From Cohnella herbarum (GTDB taxonomy: Bacteria > Bacillota > Bacilli > Paenibacillales > Paenibacillaceae), in the NCBI RefSeq assembly GCF_012849095.1, contig NZ_CP051680.1, positions 6,320,001 through 6,384,000 on the forward strand: a DNA stretch of 64,000 bases, in the 5' to 3' direction. Of this stretch, positions 41,775 through 51,566 are shown piece by piece (position 1 is the stretch's first letter; the number at the start of each line of letters is the position of its first letter). The notes under the pieces were generated by a model, which was not told the origin of the DNA, did no database searches, and saw only the letters and a program-made list of their open reading frames with translations. The position numbers and the translations under genes are program-made.

Positions 41775-43341
41775 CGGGAAATTTATTTCTTTTATCCACT
41801 CCTATCTTCTGCTGAATAAGCCGGAATGCCAGGTCGAGCTCATCAATGCCGGCGTAAGCAGCGAAACGGCATCGGGCTTAAGCGAACCCTCGCATCCTTT
41901 TCCAAGACCTTGCGTACATGATCGGGTAGATCATATTCTTGCCGAGGTGATGCCGGAAATCGTAGTCGTATGCTACGGAATGAATGACGGTATTTATTAC
42001 CCGCTCTCGGAAGAGAGATTTAATGCTTACAAGAACGGGATGAAGCAGTTAATAAATAAGATCCATCGACATAATAGCAAAGCGATTGTGGTTACGCCTC
42101 CGCCATTCGACGCACAATCCTATCAAGGGGAGCTAGGGCAAGCCGATGAAGAAGAATTCAGCTTTTTAAGGCCATATGCTCAATACGATGAAGTCCTGCG
42201 TACGTACAGCGAGTGGATTATGCATGAAATGGACGACTATGCCGACCAGGTCATTGATTTGCATCGCGAGCTGTCGGAAGATATTGTCCGAAGAAGACAA
42301 GATCATCCTGCTTACCAATCGGGAGACGGTATCCATCCTAACTTGAACGGCCACTGGGTTATCGCGAGATTGCTAATGAAGGAAATATTCCGCGTCAGCT
42401 TGGAACGATTCGGGGAACGGATATTGACCGACGGGTTGAAATTAATAGAATTCATAGCGGAACGCGACCGATTGACGCACAATGAGATCAAAGAAGCTTT
42501 AGGTCATACGAATCCGCACAAAGCGGAGTTATTGCCCGCAAATGAACTAGAGGCTAAGGTTGCGGATTTGAACCGGCAAATTCATCGCTATATAGGGCAA
42601 CATAACCTGGTCGAGAGTGTCCAAGAATGGCACGGCTATCAGAGACATGATTATTTCTTTCAAGGATATGAAGTTATTGTCATTAAACCTCTAATCCCGT
42701 TAGATGACCGTCGATGGATTTGGAGAATGGAATTTTTCGGCGCTTTCGATGAGGCGGATCGTGAAATGGCGTCGCGAGGTTGGCATCTCGTTTATATCAG
42801 AATGTCCGACTTATACGGCGGCGCGGAGGCCGTTGAATTAATGTCGGAATTTCACGAACAGGTCGTAGCGAAGTACGAGCTGTCGGATAAGCCCGTTCTG
42901 ATAGGGTTCAGCAGGGGAGGCCTTTATGCGCTCCACTATGCGGCTAAGTATGATAAGAAGGTAAGTATGATTTACATGGATGCCCCGGTTATCGATATTA
43001 GAAGCTGGCCTGGAGGCAAAGGCAGCGGTAAAGTGTCGCGGCGCGAATGGAAAGAGTGCAAGCGGGCTTTCCATCTATCGGAGCAGTCGATCGAGGAATA
43101 CGAATCTATCCTTGAATCGGCGATCGCCAGGATAGCGAACGAGAACATCCCGATGATACTAGTCGCAGGGGATAGTGACGATATTGTACCCTATGATGAA
43201 AATGGTCAACGGATCGTCGATAGTTATCGGAATCGCAACGCAACATTTGAAGTCATATTGAAACCGGGCATTGGCCATCATCCGCACGGTTTGAATCCAC
43301 CCGATGAAATCGTCCGGTTCATTACGGATCACGCGCGTTGA
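41722..43341 (+). CDS. SGNH-hydrolase / alpha-beta hydrolase fusion
   Basis: 539 residues from ATG 41722, 10 bp after GGAGGAG. Residues 1-240 are an SGNH/GDSL esterase: LFLGDSVTDDG with nucleophile S14, NAGVSSETA (block II), YGMNDG (block III) and DGIHPN (Asp and His). A helical linker follows. Residues ~320-539 are an alpha/beta hydrolase with GFSRGG (Ser ~397), a GDSDDIVPY acid and GIGHHPHG (His ~518). No signal peptide is present, so it acts inside the cell, perhaps removing two kinds of acyl group from imported oligosaccharides. Confidence 0.85.
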   Translation: MQTMTGKVLFLGDSVTDDGKFISFIHSYLLLNKPECQVELINAGVSSETASGLSEPSHPFPRPCVHDRVDHILAEVMPEIVVVCYGMNDGIYYPLSEERFNAYKNGMKQLINKIHRHNSKAIVVTPPPFDAQSYQGELGQADEEEFSFLRPYAQYDEVLRTYSEWIMHEMDDYADQVIDLHRELSEDIVRRRQDHPAYQSGDGIHPNLNGHWVIARLLMKEIFRVSLERFGERILTDGLKLIEFIAERDRLTHNEIKEALGHTNPHKAELLPANELEAKVADLNRQIHRYIGQHNLVESVQEWHGYQRHDYFFQGYEVIVIKPLIPLDDRRWIWRMEFFGAFDEADREMASRGWHLVYIRMSDLYGGAEAVELMSEFHEQVVAKYELSDKPVLIGFSRGGLYALHYAAKYDKKVSMIYMDAPVIDIRSWPGGKGSGKVSRREWKECKRAFHLSEQSIEEYESILESAIARIANENIPMILVAGDSDDIVPYDENGQRIVDSYRNRNATFEVILKPGIGHHPHGLNPPDEIVRFITDHAR

Positions 43342-43351
43342 TCTAATCATA

Positions 43352-43395
43352 CGAAGAGGCTGCCCCGAAAGTGATCTTTTGGAGTAGCCTCTTCG
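43352..43395 (+). terminator. Terminator of the hydrolase fusion gene
   Basis: CGAAGAGGCT pairs with AGCCTCTTCG over a 24-nt loop that itself contains AAA/TTT pairs. Confidence 0.75.
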
Positions 43396-43466
43396 TTGTT
43401 ACTATCGATGCGTCTGGAATAAGCCGCCCAGCAGGCTTAAATTGCTAAAAAGTCGTCGATCGAATG

Positions 43467-43493
43467 AAATAAGCCTGCCCAGCAGGCTTATTT
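43467..43493. terminator. Bidirectional hairpin AAATAAGCCTG / CAGGCTTATTT
   Basis: A perfect 11-bp stem with a 5-nt loop. A decayed copy of the same element (AATAAGCCGCCCAGCAGGCTTA) lies ~50 bp upstream at about 43420-43441. Confidence 0.65.
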
Positions 43494-43495
43494 AG

Positions 43496-43571
43496 TTACT
43501 CGTATGTGCTCCAGTTAGGTATTTCCGAACTGTAGAGGGAGATTGGTTACTTTGATGTGCTCCAGCTAGGT
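43496..43571. repeat. Two direct copies of a ~25-bp intergenic repeat
   Basis: TTACT-CG-ATGTGCTCCAG-TAGGT-type sequences at 43496-43520 and 43547-43571, 51 bp apart. Their period resembles that of the repeats at 347-533, but the sequence differs. Confidence 0.6.
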
Positions 43572-43632
43572 CTCGTCCCTAGTTATATGTTTCATTTCAT
43601 TCACTAGTGGTGGTCGATATAGAAAAGAAAGA

Positions 43633-43657
43633 AGCTACCCAAAAGTTTTGGGACAGC
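43633..43657 (-). terminator. Terminator of the alpha-mannosidase gene
   Basis: On the minus strand GCT-GT-CCCAAAA pairs with TTTTGGG-T-AGC and is followed by TTCTTTCTTTT. Confidence 0.65.
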
Positions 43658-43706
43658 CCCTCCGCACGACTAGCCAAGCCGCTATAGGAATTGAAAAAGT
43701 AAGGAC

Positions 43707-46436
43707 TTATAGACGATTTAAAAGAAGAGTCACGATCTCGCAAGGTTTCACCTGTACGCGTAATTTCCCGTCCGCCTCGGGTTGAAGAGATCGCAGCCGT
43801 TCTTCTAGTATATTGCTCGCGTACCATTCGGAAGACTCTTTAGACGGAGACAAGATCAGCTCCGTATGCTCGTTAGACAGATTGTACCAACGGACAATGA
43901 ACTCGCCGTATTTTTCGCGCCCTTTTACGGTTGAAAACGCGAGATGTTTGCCGCTCCAGTCCAGCCAGCCGTGAACCGGCGGGAGAATGCCTTGTTGGAT
44001 TTCCGTCTGAACGGAAGCCCAAGGGATTTGAAAGGAGTAGGCTTCCTTTGCGACTTCGCTGCGCTTAGCTTGGCCTGCGTAAGGTATAATAGCGAACTCT
44101 ACCTCATGCTTGCCCAAGCATTGCGCTTCAGGCGTCGGGAAAACTCCCCAGTCTCCAAGCTCGCCTACGGATCGTAGAAGCGTAACGGCTATCGTGTTCC
44201 GTCCATCTCTAAGGATTTCGTACTCGTTCAAACCGATATTAGCAATGGCCAGTCCGCGTTCGATATCGTCCAGAGCGACGAATGCTTGTTGGTGCTGCGC
44301 GTTGCTCGGATTAAGCCATTCCGGTGCGGGTTCGTTCGGTCGTTCCGCAATCTCGAAGATCGAATCGGCATAATGGACATCGGACACGATATCCGATGGA
44401 AATAGGGCTCTTATTCGATGATCCTTTGCTTGATTATCGAATGAAGCGACAACCTTCAACGCCCTTGCTCCTTGTTCGATGGTGACGAGGGTTCGAATAA
44501 CGATCGGCACTGTCCGCTGTGAACGAAGCGAGTTGCGGTCGCGTACAGGTACCATCGAAGCCATTTCACGTTGCAGCGTAGCCTCCGCCTCCGCGGGTAT
44601 TTCCCACCGATGGATGATTTCCACGACAGTCACAAAAGAATTCTTGGAGAGAATCCGAACCTCTGCTTCCAAATCTTGCGTCGTCAGCGCTTGCATGCCG
44701 CCATCTTGCTTGAATATATATTCGTTGCCGATGTCGCCGACATCCTCGTATACGCAGAGATTCGAGTAGACGGCTTGGGTCTCTTTGTCCGTTAACGTCA
44801 GGCTTCCGTTGCGGTTGACGATGATCGAGTAGAACTCATTCTCGAGAGCGGCCTTACCTAACGGAGCGATATCCGGATTGGCTCGGCCTTCGCGGGAGAG
44901 TCCGGGTTCGCGGCGCCACGCATAAACGCGATAACCCAGTCCGGGAACCCGATCCGCTTTCAGCGTAATCCGCAGACGTCGCGCTATATACGGCTTTCTG
45001 AAATGTTCATCGGGCAGAGCGTAGTTGAATTTTACTCCCAGATCTTCGATTTCCGCCTCTACGATTCGCCCTTTCTCGTCGACGATGAGACCATCGCCGA
45101 TCTCGACTTTATCCAATTGCTCGTAGATTTCAACGGACGAAGAATACTGCAGCGATCGTTTTTCGATTTCCAATTCCACGCTAACTGTGCCCGATCTGAT
45201 TTGCCCGGCGTAGTTCATGACTAGGAAAGGGATGGCCGGATCGGAGAAGAGCGAGGTGTCCGCGTGACTGGCCATGAATTTCAGGCTGGTCTGCGCGAGG
45301 GATTCCGCCACGTGGCGGCTCTTCGCAAAACGGGTCATCATCTCGGAATGGACTTCGTCAACGCTGCAACCACAGATGCTGTCATGCGGATGATTTTGCA
45401 TTAGCGTCTTCCAGGCATAAGTGAGCAGATGATCCGGATACCCTCGTCCCAAATGCGCGGCAATGGCCGCCGCAGGTTCGGCTATCTTTTCCAACAGGAT
45501 TTGTCCTCGAGTATTCGCCTGCTTAATATAGACCCGCGCGGACGCGGTATTGACGAGAGTGCCCCAGCCGTCCGTTCGTTGGCTTCGCAGCTCGCCTTCG
45601 ACAACCGTAAGAGGCTTGTCTATTGCTGTTTCTACGGCCGCGATATAGTCCGCGAAGGTGCTATGCTTGAAACGATAGCCGGGATAGAGCTTGCGGGCGG
45701 TCTCAAGCGCAGCGGATAGATCGGTCTGGACGGGCTGGTGATCGCAACCGTTCATGAACAGCAACTGAGGCGTCGAGGCATAACGTTCCGTATTCGCCAT
45801 TCTCTCGGGCCAGTAGGAAAGGGCGTCTTCTTCTTTTACGGGAATCTCCATGCCGTTGTGATACCAATTGGCGAACAGGATTCCCAATACTTCGGAGCCA
45901 TCCGGCGAACGCCAGGTCATCTCGGAGAAAGGGGACTCATAAGCCGCGGAATCGGACACGGTATTGTTGGAACCTGTCGGTTTCACGCCTCTGCCGAAAA
46001 CGGCATTCCGAATGCCGGCCTGAAGAAGCAACTGAGGGGCCTGCCCCATATTGCCGAAGGAATCGGGGAAATAGCCGATCTTCGCGACGGGACCGTAAGC
46101 CTTCGCATCATGATGACCGATGAGCAGATTGCGGACATTCGCTTCGGCGCTCGTAAGGAATTCGTCTTGGAGAATATACCAGGGACCGATCACGATTCGC
46201 CCTTGTCGAATCCAGTGCGTAAGCCTCTCGCGTTGTTCCGGGCGAACTTGCAAATAATCTTCCAATATAATCGTTTGACCGTCCAGATGGAAGCTGCGAA
46301 AATCGTCGTCCTTGTCCAAAGTATCCAGTAGAACGTCCATGAGCGCGATCAAGCGCACGTGATGTTTCTCGTAGGGCATATACCATTCCCTATCCCAATG
46401 AGTATGGGAGATAATATGCGCAACGGGTTCAATCAT
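43707..46436 (-). CDS. GH38 alpha-mannosidase
   Basis: 909 residues without a signal peptide, so cytoplasmic. The zinc-site motif HTHWDREWY (H11, H13-region, D15), the nucleophile motif GYFPDSFGNMGQ (D125) and NHPHDSICGCSVDEVH (second zinc His region) are the hallmarks of GH38. Length matches MngB-type enzymes (~880). It removes alpha-mannosyl residues from imported glycans, including phosphorylated disaccharides in MngB. It is divergent from the GntR-type regulator with operator-like sites between. Confidence 0.93.
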   Translation of the reverse strand: MIEPVAHIISHTHWDREWYMPYEKHHVRLIALMDVLLDTLDKDDDFRSFHLDGQTIILEDYLQVRPEQRERLTHWIRQGRIVIGPWYILQDEFLTSAEANVRNLLIGHHDAKAYGPVAKIGYFPDSFGNMGQAPQLLLQAGIRNAVFGRGVKPTGSNNTVSDSAAYESPFSEMTWRSPDGSEVLGILFANWYHNGMEIPVKEEDALSYWPERMANTERYASTPQLLFMNGCDHQPVQTDLSAALETARKLYPGYRFKHSTFADYIAAVETAIDKPLTVVEGELRSQRTDGWGTLVNTASARVYIKQANTRGQILLEKIAEPAAAIAAHLGRGYPDHLLTYAWKTLMQNHPHDSICGCSVDEVHSEMMTRFAKSRHVAESLAQTSLKFMASHADTSLFSDPAIPFLVMNYAGQIRSGTVSVELEIEKRSLQYSSSVEIYEQLDKVEIGDGLIVDEKGRIVEAEIEDLGVKFNYALPDEHFRKPYIARRLRITLKADRVPGLGYRVYAWRREPGLSREGRANPDIAPLGKAALENEFYSIIVNRNGSLTLTDKETQAVYSNLCVYEDVGDIGNEYIFKQDGGMQALTTQDLEAEVRILSKNSFVTVVEIIHRWEIPAEAEATLQREMASMVPVRDRNSLRSQRTVPIVIRTLVTIEQGARALKVVASFDNQAKDHRIRALFPSDIVSDVHYADSIFEIAERPNEPAPEWLNPSNAQHQQAFVALDDIERGLAIANIGLNEYEILRDGRNTIAVTLLRSVGELGDWGVFPTPEAQCLGKHEVEFAIIPYAGQAKRSEVAKEAYSFQIPWASVQTEIQQGILPPVHGWLDWSGKHLAFSTVKGREKYGEFIVRWYNLSNEHTELILSPSKESSEWYASNILEERLRSLQPEADGKLRVQVKPCEIVTLLLNRL

Positions 46437-46459
46437 ATTTTACCCTCCGAATTCAATAC

Positions 46460-46561
46460 AAATATACAAGTTTAGAGTATCTTGTTATACTGGATAATAG
46501 TAAATTTTAGTCGACGTGTAAACGGTTTGAAGTCACTTGGGAGAGATAAAGTTGTATATTT
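46460..46561. promoter_or_regulatory. Paired operator-like sites and a cre box in the divergent gap
   Basis: AAATATACAAGTTTA at 46460-46474 recurs in inverted orientation as TAAAGTTGTATATTT at 46547-46561 (14 of 15 matching), close to the two gene starts. These suit a GntR/AraR-type dimer that represses both genes. TGTAAACGGTTTGA at 46517-46530 resembles a cre for CcpA. Confidence 0.6.
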
Positions 46562-46589
46562 ATTATAAATGTAGATGAGGTGATTTCTG

Positions 46590-47732
46590 ATGGATGGTTC
46601 GACCAAACGAACGCCGCTCTATTCCCAGGTGCGCGATTACGTGCTTGATCAGATTAGAACGGGAAAGTGGAGGGAAGGACGCAGGTTGCCTTCAGAGAAC
46701 CAGCTTTGCAAACAGTTCGATGTCAGCCGGATTACGATTCGAAGCGCGATGGCCAAGCTAGTAGAAGAAGGGATCGTCTACAGGGTCCAGGGAAGGGGAT
46801 CTTACATAGGTAAGTACACGGGGGAGAAGGAGCCGATTAGATATGCAAGTCCGCCACGGGAAAGCGATGGACCGCTCCTTATCGCTTTGATTGTTCCGAA
46901 GCTGCGCGGTTTGCTCATGACTCGTCTGGCTGAAGGGGTTGAGGCAGGTCTCGATAGTTCGCGTTATCGGATCTTAATGCTGACCACCGACTATTCCCAA
47001 TCTAGAGAAGATGAGAGGCTGAAGGAGGCCATTAAAGCGGGAGCGCAAGGAATCATCATCTATCCGTCAGACGGTCAGACCTATAACGAAGGAATGCTAA
47101 GGCTTACGCTAGACCGCTACCCGATCGTCGTCATCGATCGTTACTTGCGTGGAGTCGAGACCAACTGCGTATGCTCCGATCATTATACCGGAGCTTATGA
47201 AGCGACTGAACATCTGTTGCGGCTCGGGCATCGGCGAATCGCGTTCGTATCCCCTCCTTGTGCGGGTACGACCAGTTTGGAAGAGCGTTTGGAAGGATAT
47301 CGGCAGGCTCTGAACGATTACGGCGTTATTTTCGACAAGACTCGGGTGCTTGAGCAGAAGGACTCGGAGGCTATCGAAGCGTTTCTAAACGAACAATCCG
47401 ATTTGACTGCTTTATTCGCAGCGAACGAGGAGATCGGACTGGCGTCGATCAGGGCAGCCGAGAAGGGCGGGAGGTCTGTACCTGGGCAACTGTCCGTAAT
47501 CTTCTTCGACGATTACGATCATTCTTCCGACGCCCGAATTCCTCCTACATGCGTAGCACAGCAAGGCGAACAAATCGGTAACGAGGCAGCGAAGAGAATT
47601 CTTTCCTTGATCGAGAACCCGCTGCAAAATAGAGCGATGATCCGCATTCCGACGAAATTGATCGTTCGCAACTCTACTTTATCCATTAGCGATCTTATCG
47701 AAGAACATGATTTCGATAATTCCCCGGCGTGA
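46590..47732 (+). CDS. GntR/LacI-type (AraR-like) transcriptional repressor
   Basis: 380 residues. Residues 1-75 are a GntR winged helix (PLYSQVRDYVLDQIRTGKWREGRRLPSENQLCKQFDVSRITIRSAMAKL), fused to a LacI-type sugar-binding domain (LIVPKLRGLLMTRLAEGVEAGLDS ... LLRLGHRRIAFVSPP). This is the AraR architecture. It probably represses itself and the divergent alpha-mannosidase gene until a mannoside-like effector binds. Confidence 0.92.
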   Translation: MDGSTKRTPLYSQVRDYVLDQIRTGKWREGRRLPSENQLCKQFDVSRITIRSAMAKLVEEGIVYRVQGRGSYIGKYTGEKEPIRYASPPRESDGPLLIALIVPKLRGLLMTRLAEGVEAGLDSSRYRILMLTTDYSQSREDERLKEAIKAGAQGIIIYPSDGQTYNEGMLRLTLDRYPIVVIDRYLRGVETNCVCSDHYTGAYEATEHLLRLGHRRIAFVSPPCAGTTSLEERLEGYRQALNDYGVIFDKTRVLEQKDSEAIEAFLNEQSDLTALFAANEEIGLASIRAAEKGGRSVPGQLSVIFFDDYDHSSDARIPPTCVAQQGEQIGNEAAKRILSLIENPLQNRAMIRIPTKLIVRNSTLSISDLIEEHDFDNSPA

Positions 47733-47828
47733 AGCTAATATCGAGGGTTCTACGGGAGAAGGGGGCGAGTTAACGAACGTGAACCGCTAACCGAGAGCTC
47801 CTGCTCAATAGGGGACAGCTTTTAATGT

Positions 47829-47863
47829 CGAACAGGTTGCCAATCTCATTGGCAGCCTGTTCG
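47829..47863 (+). terminator. Terminator after the AraR-like gene
   Basis: A 16-bp stem (CGAACAGGTTGCCAAT and complement, one G-T pair) with a CTC loop. Confidence 0.75.
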
Positions 47864-47997
47864 AATTTCAGGTATTAGGGGCGCTGGTCGTCTTTGGCGC
47901 ACCTTTAATCATATTTTGACACCAGAGGTTGAAGATTTGACGCCGATGCAATATGATGCCGATATATGGAAAGTCGTTGAAGAGGGACGTGGCGGAG

Positions 47998-49635
47998 ATG
48001 CATAAGGTACTTATTGTCGACGACGAGAAGGAAATACGCGAGGGGCTGAAGACAGTCTTCCCGTGGGCGGAGTGCGGAGTGGCTGGGGTGCATACTGCGG
48101 AAGACGGCGAAGAGGCCTTAATGCTAGTCGAACGACTCAATCCCGACGTGATCGTGACAGACATTAAGATGAATCGAATGTCTGGACTTGAACTAATTGG
48201 TAGGTTGCAAGAAACGGGGCGTTTCACGGGAAAGACGATCGTGATTAGCGGATATGACGACTTTGACCTGGTGAAGCAAGCGATGAAGCTCGGCGCGGCG
48301 GATTATATTCTGAAGCCGATCCAGATCGCTGAACTGAAGCAGGTGGTCCATCGTGCGGTTGCCGAAATTCGCGAAGAAAGGACTCTGGAACAGAATCAAA
48401 GGATGCTCGAGAATCAGCTGCGGCAAGCCGTTCCGCGTCTGAAGGAAGAGGTGCTGCGGGAATTAATCGACAGGGCGCCTGATCCGTACGGAACAACGCG
48501 GATCAAACATCGGCTGAAAACGTTGGATCTGGAATGGATGCTTGAGGATCGAATGGTTCTGATGGTGGCGGAAGTGGACGATGCGGCGGCCCTGGAACAG
48601 AACAAACGATATAAGCGGGAGAAAGAACTGATTTCGTTCGCCATCGGCAACGTGGCGGAGATGGTCGTACGTGAAGAATGCGGCTATACGGCCGAGTTGT
48701 TTCAGGATAAGGAGGAACGTTGGGTTATTGCGATCAGTCGGCGCCCTCATGTTGCACAGAGCGCTTACGCTGGGCTTGCCAAGCTACTGATCGATAAAAT
48801 CAACGCCAATGTCAAAGTGAATATGACGATCGCGCTCGCTTCATCGGTCGGCGAGTGGAATCGACTGTTCGATCTGTATCGGGAAGCGATCGATACGTTA
48901 GAATTGAAAGCGCTCTACGGCGGCAATCAATTGTTGATCACGGATGAGAAGGGAAACGATTCGGTCGATTCGGAAGTTTCGCTAAGCAACATAAAAGAAG
49001 TACTGGATCTGATCAGGTATGGCTCGGAGTCGGACATCCGCGAGGCGATGAGCGCCTTCCCGGTGTTCGTGCGCACATGGTCCTTGTCGAGCTTGCGAGA
49101 AATTCAGGGACGCTTGTTCGACTGGTTGTTCGAATTGATTAAGGAAGCGTCGGCGGCGGGCTGTAAGGATCCGTGGTGGGAGGGGAACCTGCTCTCGATC
49201 TGGGATCAGATCGAGCAGTTCGATACGCTTGAGTCCCTTCAGAATCAGATGACCGCCTATTTGCTGAGGCTCGCGAGCGGCTTCGACCAACGCAAACCTT
49301 CGCAAAATTTGATTTTGACGGAAGCGGAGAAATACATACAAGCGCATTATCGGGACAATCTGACGTTGCAGGTGGTTGCTCGGCAAATATGCATCACTCC
49401 GGTGTGGCTTAGCAAACTGTTCAAAAAAGAAAAACAGGTCACGTTCCTCGAATATTTAACCCGGGTGCGGATCGAACATGCTAAGATCCGATTGGCGGAT
49501 GCCCGATTCCGAATTTATCAGGTCGGTCTGGAGGTCGGGTACGGCAATCCGGAGCATTTCACCAAAACTTTCAAAAAAGCGGTAGGGTGTACGCCGAAAG
49601 AGTATCGCAATCAGCGAGGGATCGCGGATGAATAG
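47998..49635 (+). CDS. YesN-type response regulator with AraC domain
   Basis: 545 residues from ATG 47998, where MHKVLIVDDEKEIREGL begins the receiver fold; an in-frame ATG at 47953 would add 15 unconserved residues. D8-D9-E10, phospho-acceptor D55 (VIVTDIKMNRM) and LKPIQ are present. The C-terminal module (LTLQVVARQICITPVWLSKLFKKEKQ ... IYQVGLEVGYGNPEHFTKTFKKAVG) binds DNA. Its stop overlaps the kinase start. Confidence 0.93.
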   Translation: MHKVLIVDDEKEIREGLKTVFPWAECGVAGVHTAEDGEEALMLVERLNPDVIVTDIKMNRMSGLELIGRLQETGRFTGKTIVISGYDDFDLVKQAMKLGAADYILKPIQIAELKQVVHRAVAEIREERTLEQNQRMLENQLRQAVPRLKEEVLRELIDRAPDPYGTTRIKHRLKTLDLEWMLEDRMVLMVAEVDDAAALEQNKRYKREKELISFAIGNVAEMVVREECGYTAELFQDKEERWVIAISRRPHVAQSAYAGLAKLLIDKINANVKVNMTIALASSVGEWNRLFDLYREAIDTLELKALYGGNQLLITDEKGNDSVDSEVSLSNIKEVLDLIRYGSESDIREAMSAFPVFVRTWSLSSLREIQGRLFDWLFELIKEASAAGCKDPWWEGNLLSIWDQIEQFDTLESLQNQMTAYLLRLASGFDQRKPSQNLILTEAEKYIQAHYRDNLTLQVVARQICITPVWLSKLFKKEKQVTFLEYLTRVRIEHAKIRLADARFRIYQVGLEVGYGNPEHFTKTFKKAVGCTPKEYRNQRGIADE

Positions 49636-51400
49636 GCTGATATTGGACAAAGGGCACTCGTTTCGCCGTAAGATTATTGTGTTAATCCTGCTGGTTCTCG
49701 TTGCGCCGTTTTTATTTATTTCTATCTATTCCTACCGCCAATCGGTCGAAGGCATATCGAATGCCAATGCTCTATTCTGGTCGGAATATATGATCCAGAC
49801 GGCTCGTAACCTCGATGAACAACTCGAGAAGCTGAATGATCAGATCAACGACGTGATCGGCAACCGTCATCTGCAGGAACTGCTGCGGGAGGAAACGAAG
49901 GACAGCCAGGAGGAGAGAGCCTTTATTTCCGCGATGTCCGAACTGACCTATCAGAAGAAAAACGAAATGGGCGTGTACCGCATTCGCGTCTACCCGATCC
50001 ATGCGGCAGCCTATCCGGAGTACATGAAGATGATTCGTTACGAGGAGGATGATTCCGTTCGGCGCGGATTCGAAGAAATCTCGCGGACCGGAGATCCGCG
50101 ATGGCAACTAATGTGGCCCGGGCATACCAGCTCCGTGTATCCCGTCCCAATGATATCGCGAATAAAACAATTTACCGGTCTCAACGACAACAAGCCTCGG
50201 GGAATGATCGTAGCGGATTTGGAAGCCTCTTCCTTCCAACGGATGATCTCACCCCCTAAGAACTTGCAGGGACAGCAATCGGTTCTTGTGGACGAGAGCG
50301 GTATCGTTCTTTCGGATTCACGTCCAGAACGGTTAGGCAAGCCTTATCCATCCGCGGCCCTTCTTGATCTGATCGGTACGAACAGTCACGGTACGGCGAC
50401 AATGTCGATCGACAATGCCCGAACGCTCGTCTCTTACGTCCATCTAAAAGATCAGCCATGGACGCTGGTCAGTACCATTCCGCTCGACACCCTGATCGGT
50501 CCGCTGGAGAAAATCGGCCATCTGACGGCGTTTCTGCTTGGGATCTATTTCATTTGCGGGGTCGGCATTGTCATTTACATCACCCTATACTTCACCAATC
50601 CGATTGTTCGGCTCGTTCGCTCTATGCGGAAGCTGGAAAAGGGCAGTTTCTTGCTGCCTTCCATGGATTCGCGGCGTCGCGATGAAATCGGTTGGCTCTA
50701 TCAGGGATTCGATCAAATGGTCAAGAGAATCCAAGGGCTGGTCGAGGAAGTCTATCAGTCGGAGAAGTTGAAGAAAGAGCTGGAGTTTCAGGTGCTTAGC
50801 CATCAGATCAATCCGCACTTCTTGTACAACACGCTCGAGTCGATCCGCTGGAAAGCCGAGCAATACCGAATGCGCGACATAAGCGAGATGGTCGCGTCGC
50901 TCGGCAATCTGCTTAGGCTTAGCCTGAACGAAGGCAGAGAGTTGACGACGGTCGCACGCGAAATCGAGCAGGCGAGAGCCTATGTGGATATCGAACGTGC
51001 TCGCTTGGACAAGCCGTTCCAGGTCAAATTCATGATGGAGGAAGAAATTCTGGGCAAAGCGATGTTGCGTCTGCTGCTGCAGCCGTTGATGGAAAATGCG
51101 ATTCATCATGGCATTCGCGACAATCCGGAGCGCGGGAAAATCATCGTGCTTGGGAGGAAGGTTGGCGCGGATCTGCAATTCGAATTGCACGACAACGGTA
51201 AAGGCATTCCTGCAGATGTGCTGCCCCAACTGCTATCCCCTGTACCCCATGCCGAGACGGGCAAACGCAGAGGGGTGGGGCTTCGTAACATTCATCAGCG
51301 ATTGCAGCTGTACTACGGGGACGACTACGGTCTGCAGATCGATTCCGGGCTAGGGCAAGGTACGAAGATTACGATACGACATCCGATATTGCCGGAATAA
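49628..51400 (+). CDS. YesM-type sensor histidine kinase
   Basis: 590 residues, the start overlapping the regulator gene by 8 bp. Membrane helices at ~16-37 and ~298-320 flank the extracellular sensor. HAMP, the phospho-histidine motif HQINPHFLYNTLESIRW, and ATPase boxes (PLMENAIHHGI, DNGKGIP, RGVGLRNIHQRL) follow. It partners the regulator and probably controls the LplB/C/A-type importer downstream. Confidence 0.93.
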   Translation: MNRLILDKGHSFRRKIIVLILLVLVAPFLFISIYSYRQSVEGISNANALFWSEYMIQTARNLDEQLEKLNDQINDVIGNRHLQELLREETKDSQEERAFISAMSELTYQKKNEMGVYRIRVYPIHAAAYPEYMKMIRYEEDDSVRRGFEEISRTGDPRWQLMWPGHTSSVYPVPMISRIKQFTGLNDNKPRGMIVADLEASSFQRMISPPKNLQGQQSVLVDESGIVLSDSRPERLGKPYPSAALLDLIGTNSHGTATMSIDNARTLVSYVHLKDQPWTLVSTIPLDTLIGPLEKIGHLTAFLLGIYFICGVGIVIYITLYFTNPIVRLVRSMRKLEKGSFLLPSMDSRRRDEIGWLYQGFDQMVKRIQGLVEEVYQSEKLKKELEFQVLSHQINPHFLYNTLESIRWKAEQYRMRDISEMVASLGNLLRLSLNEGRELTTVAREIEQARAYVDIERARLDKPFQVKFMMEEEILGKAMLRLLLQPLMENAIHHGIRDNPERGKIIVLGRKVGADLQFELHDNGKGIPADVLPQLLSPVPHAETGKRRGVGLRNIHQRLQLYYGDDYGLQIDSGLGQGTKITIRHPILPE

Positions 51401-51566
51401 CAACTGAACTTAGCATTCCAGCTGCTCCTTGCTTAGACGGGGGCGGCTTTTTTTTCGTTAATGACAGCGGAGGCCAATCTGAATCCACAAAGTTTAATTT
51501 TGAGGGGTAGTGGGGGCGGGGGAAATTTTCTAGACTAATAGTAGTCAGCAAGAGGGAGGTGTTAAC

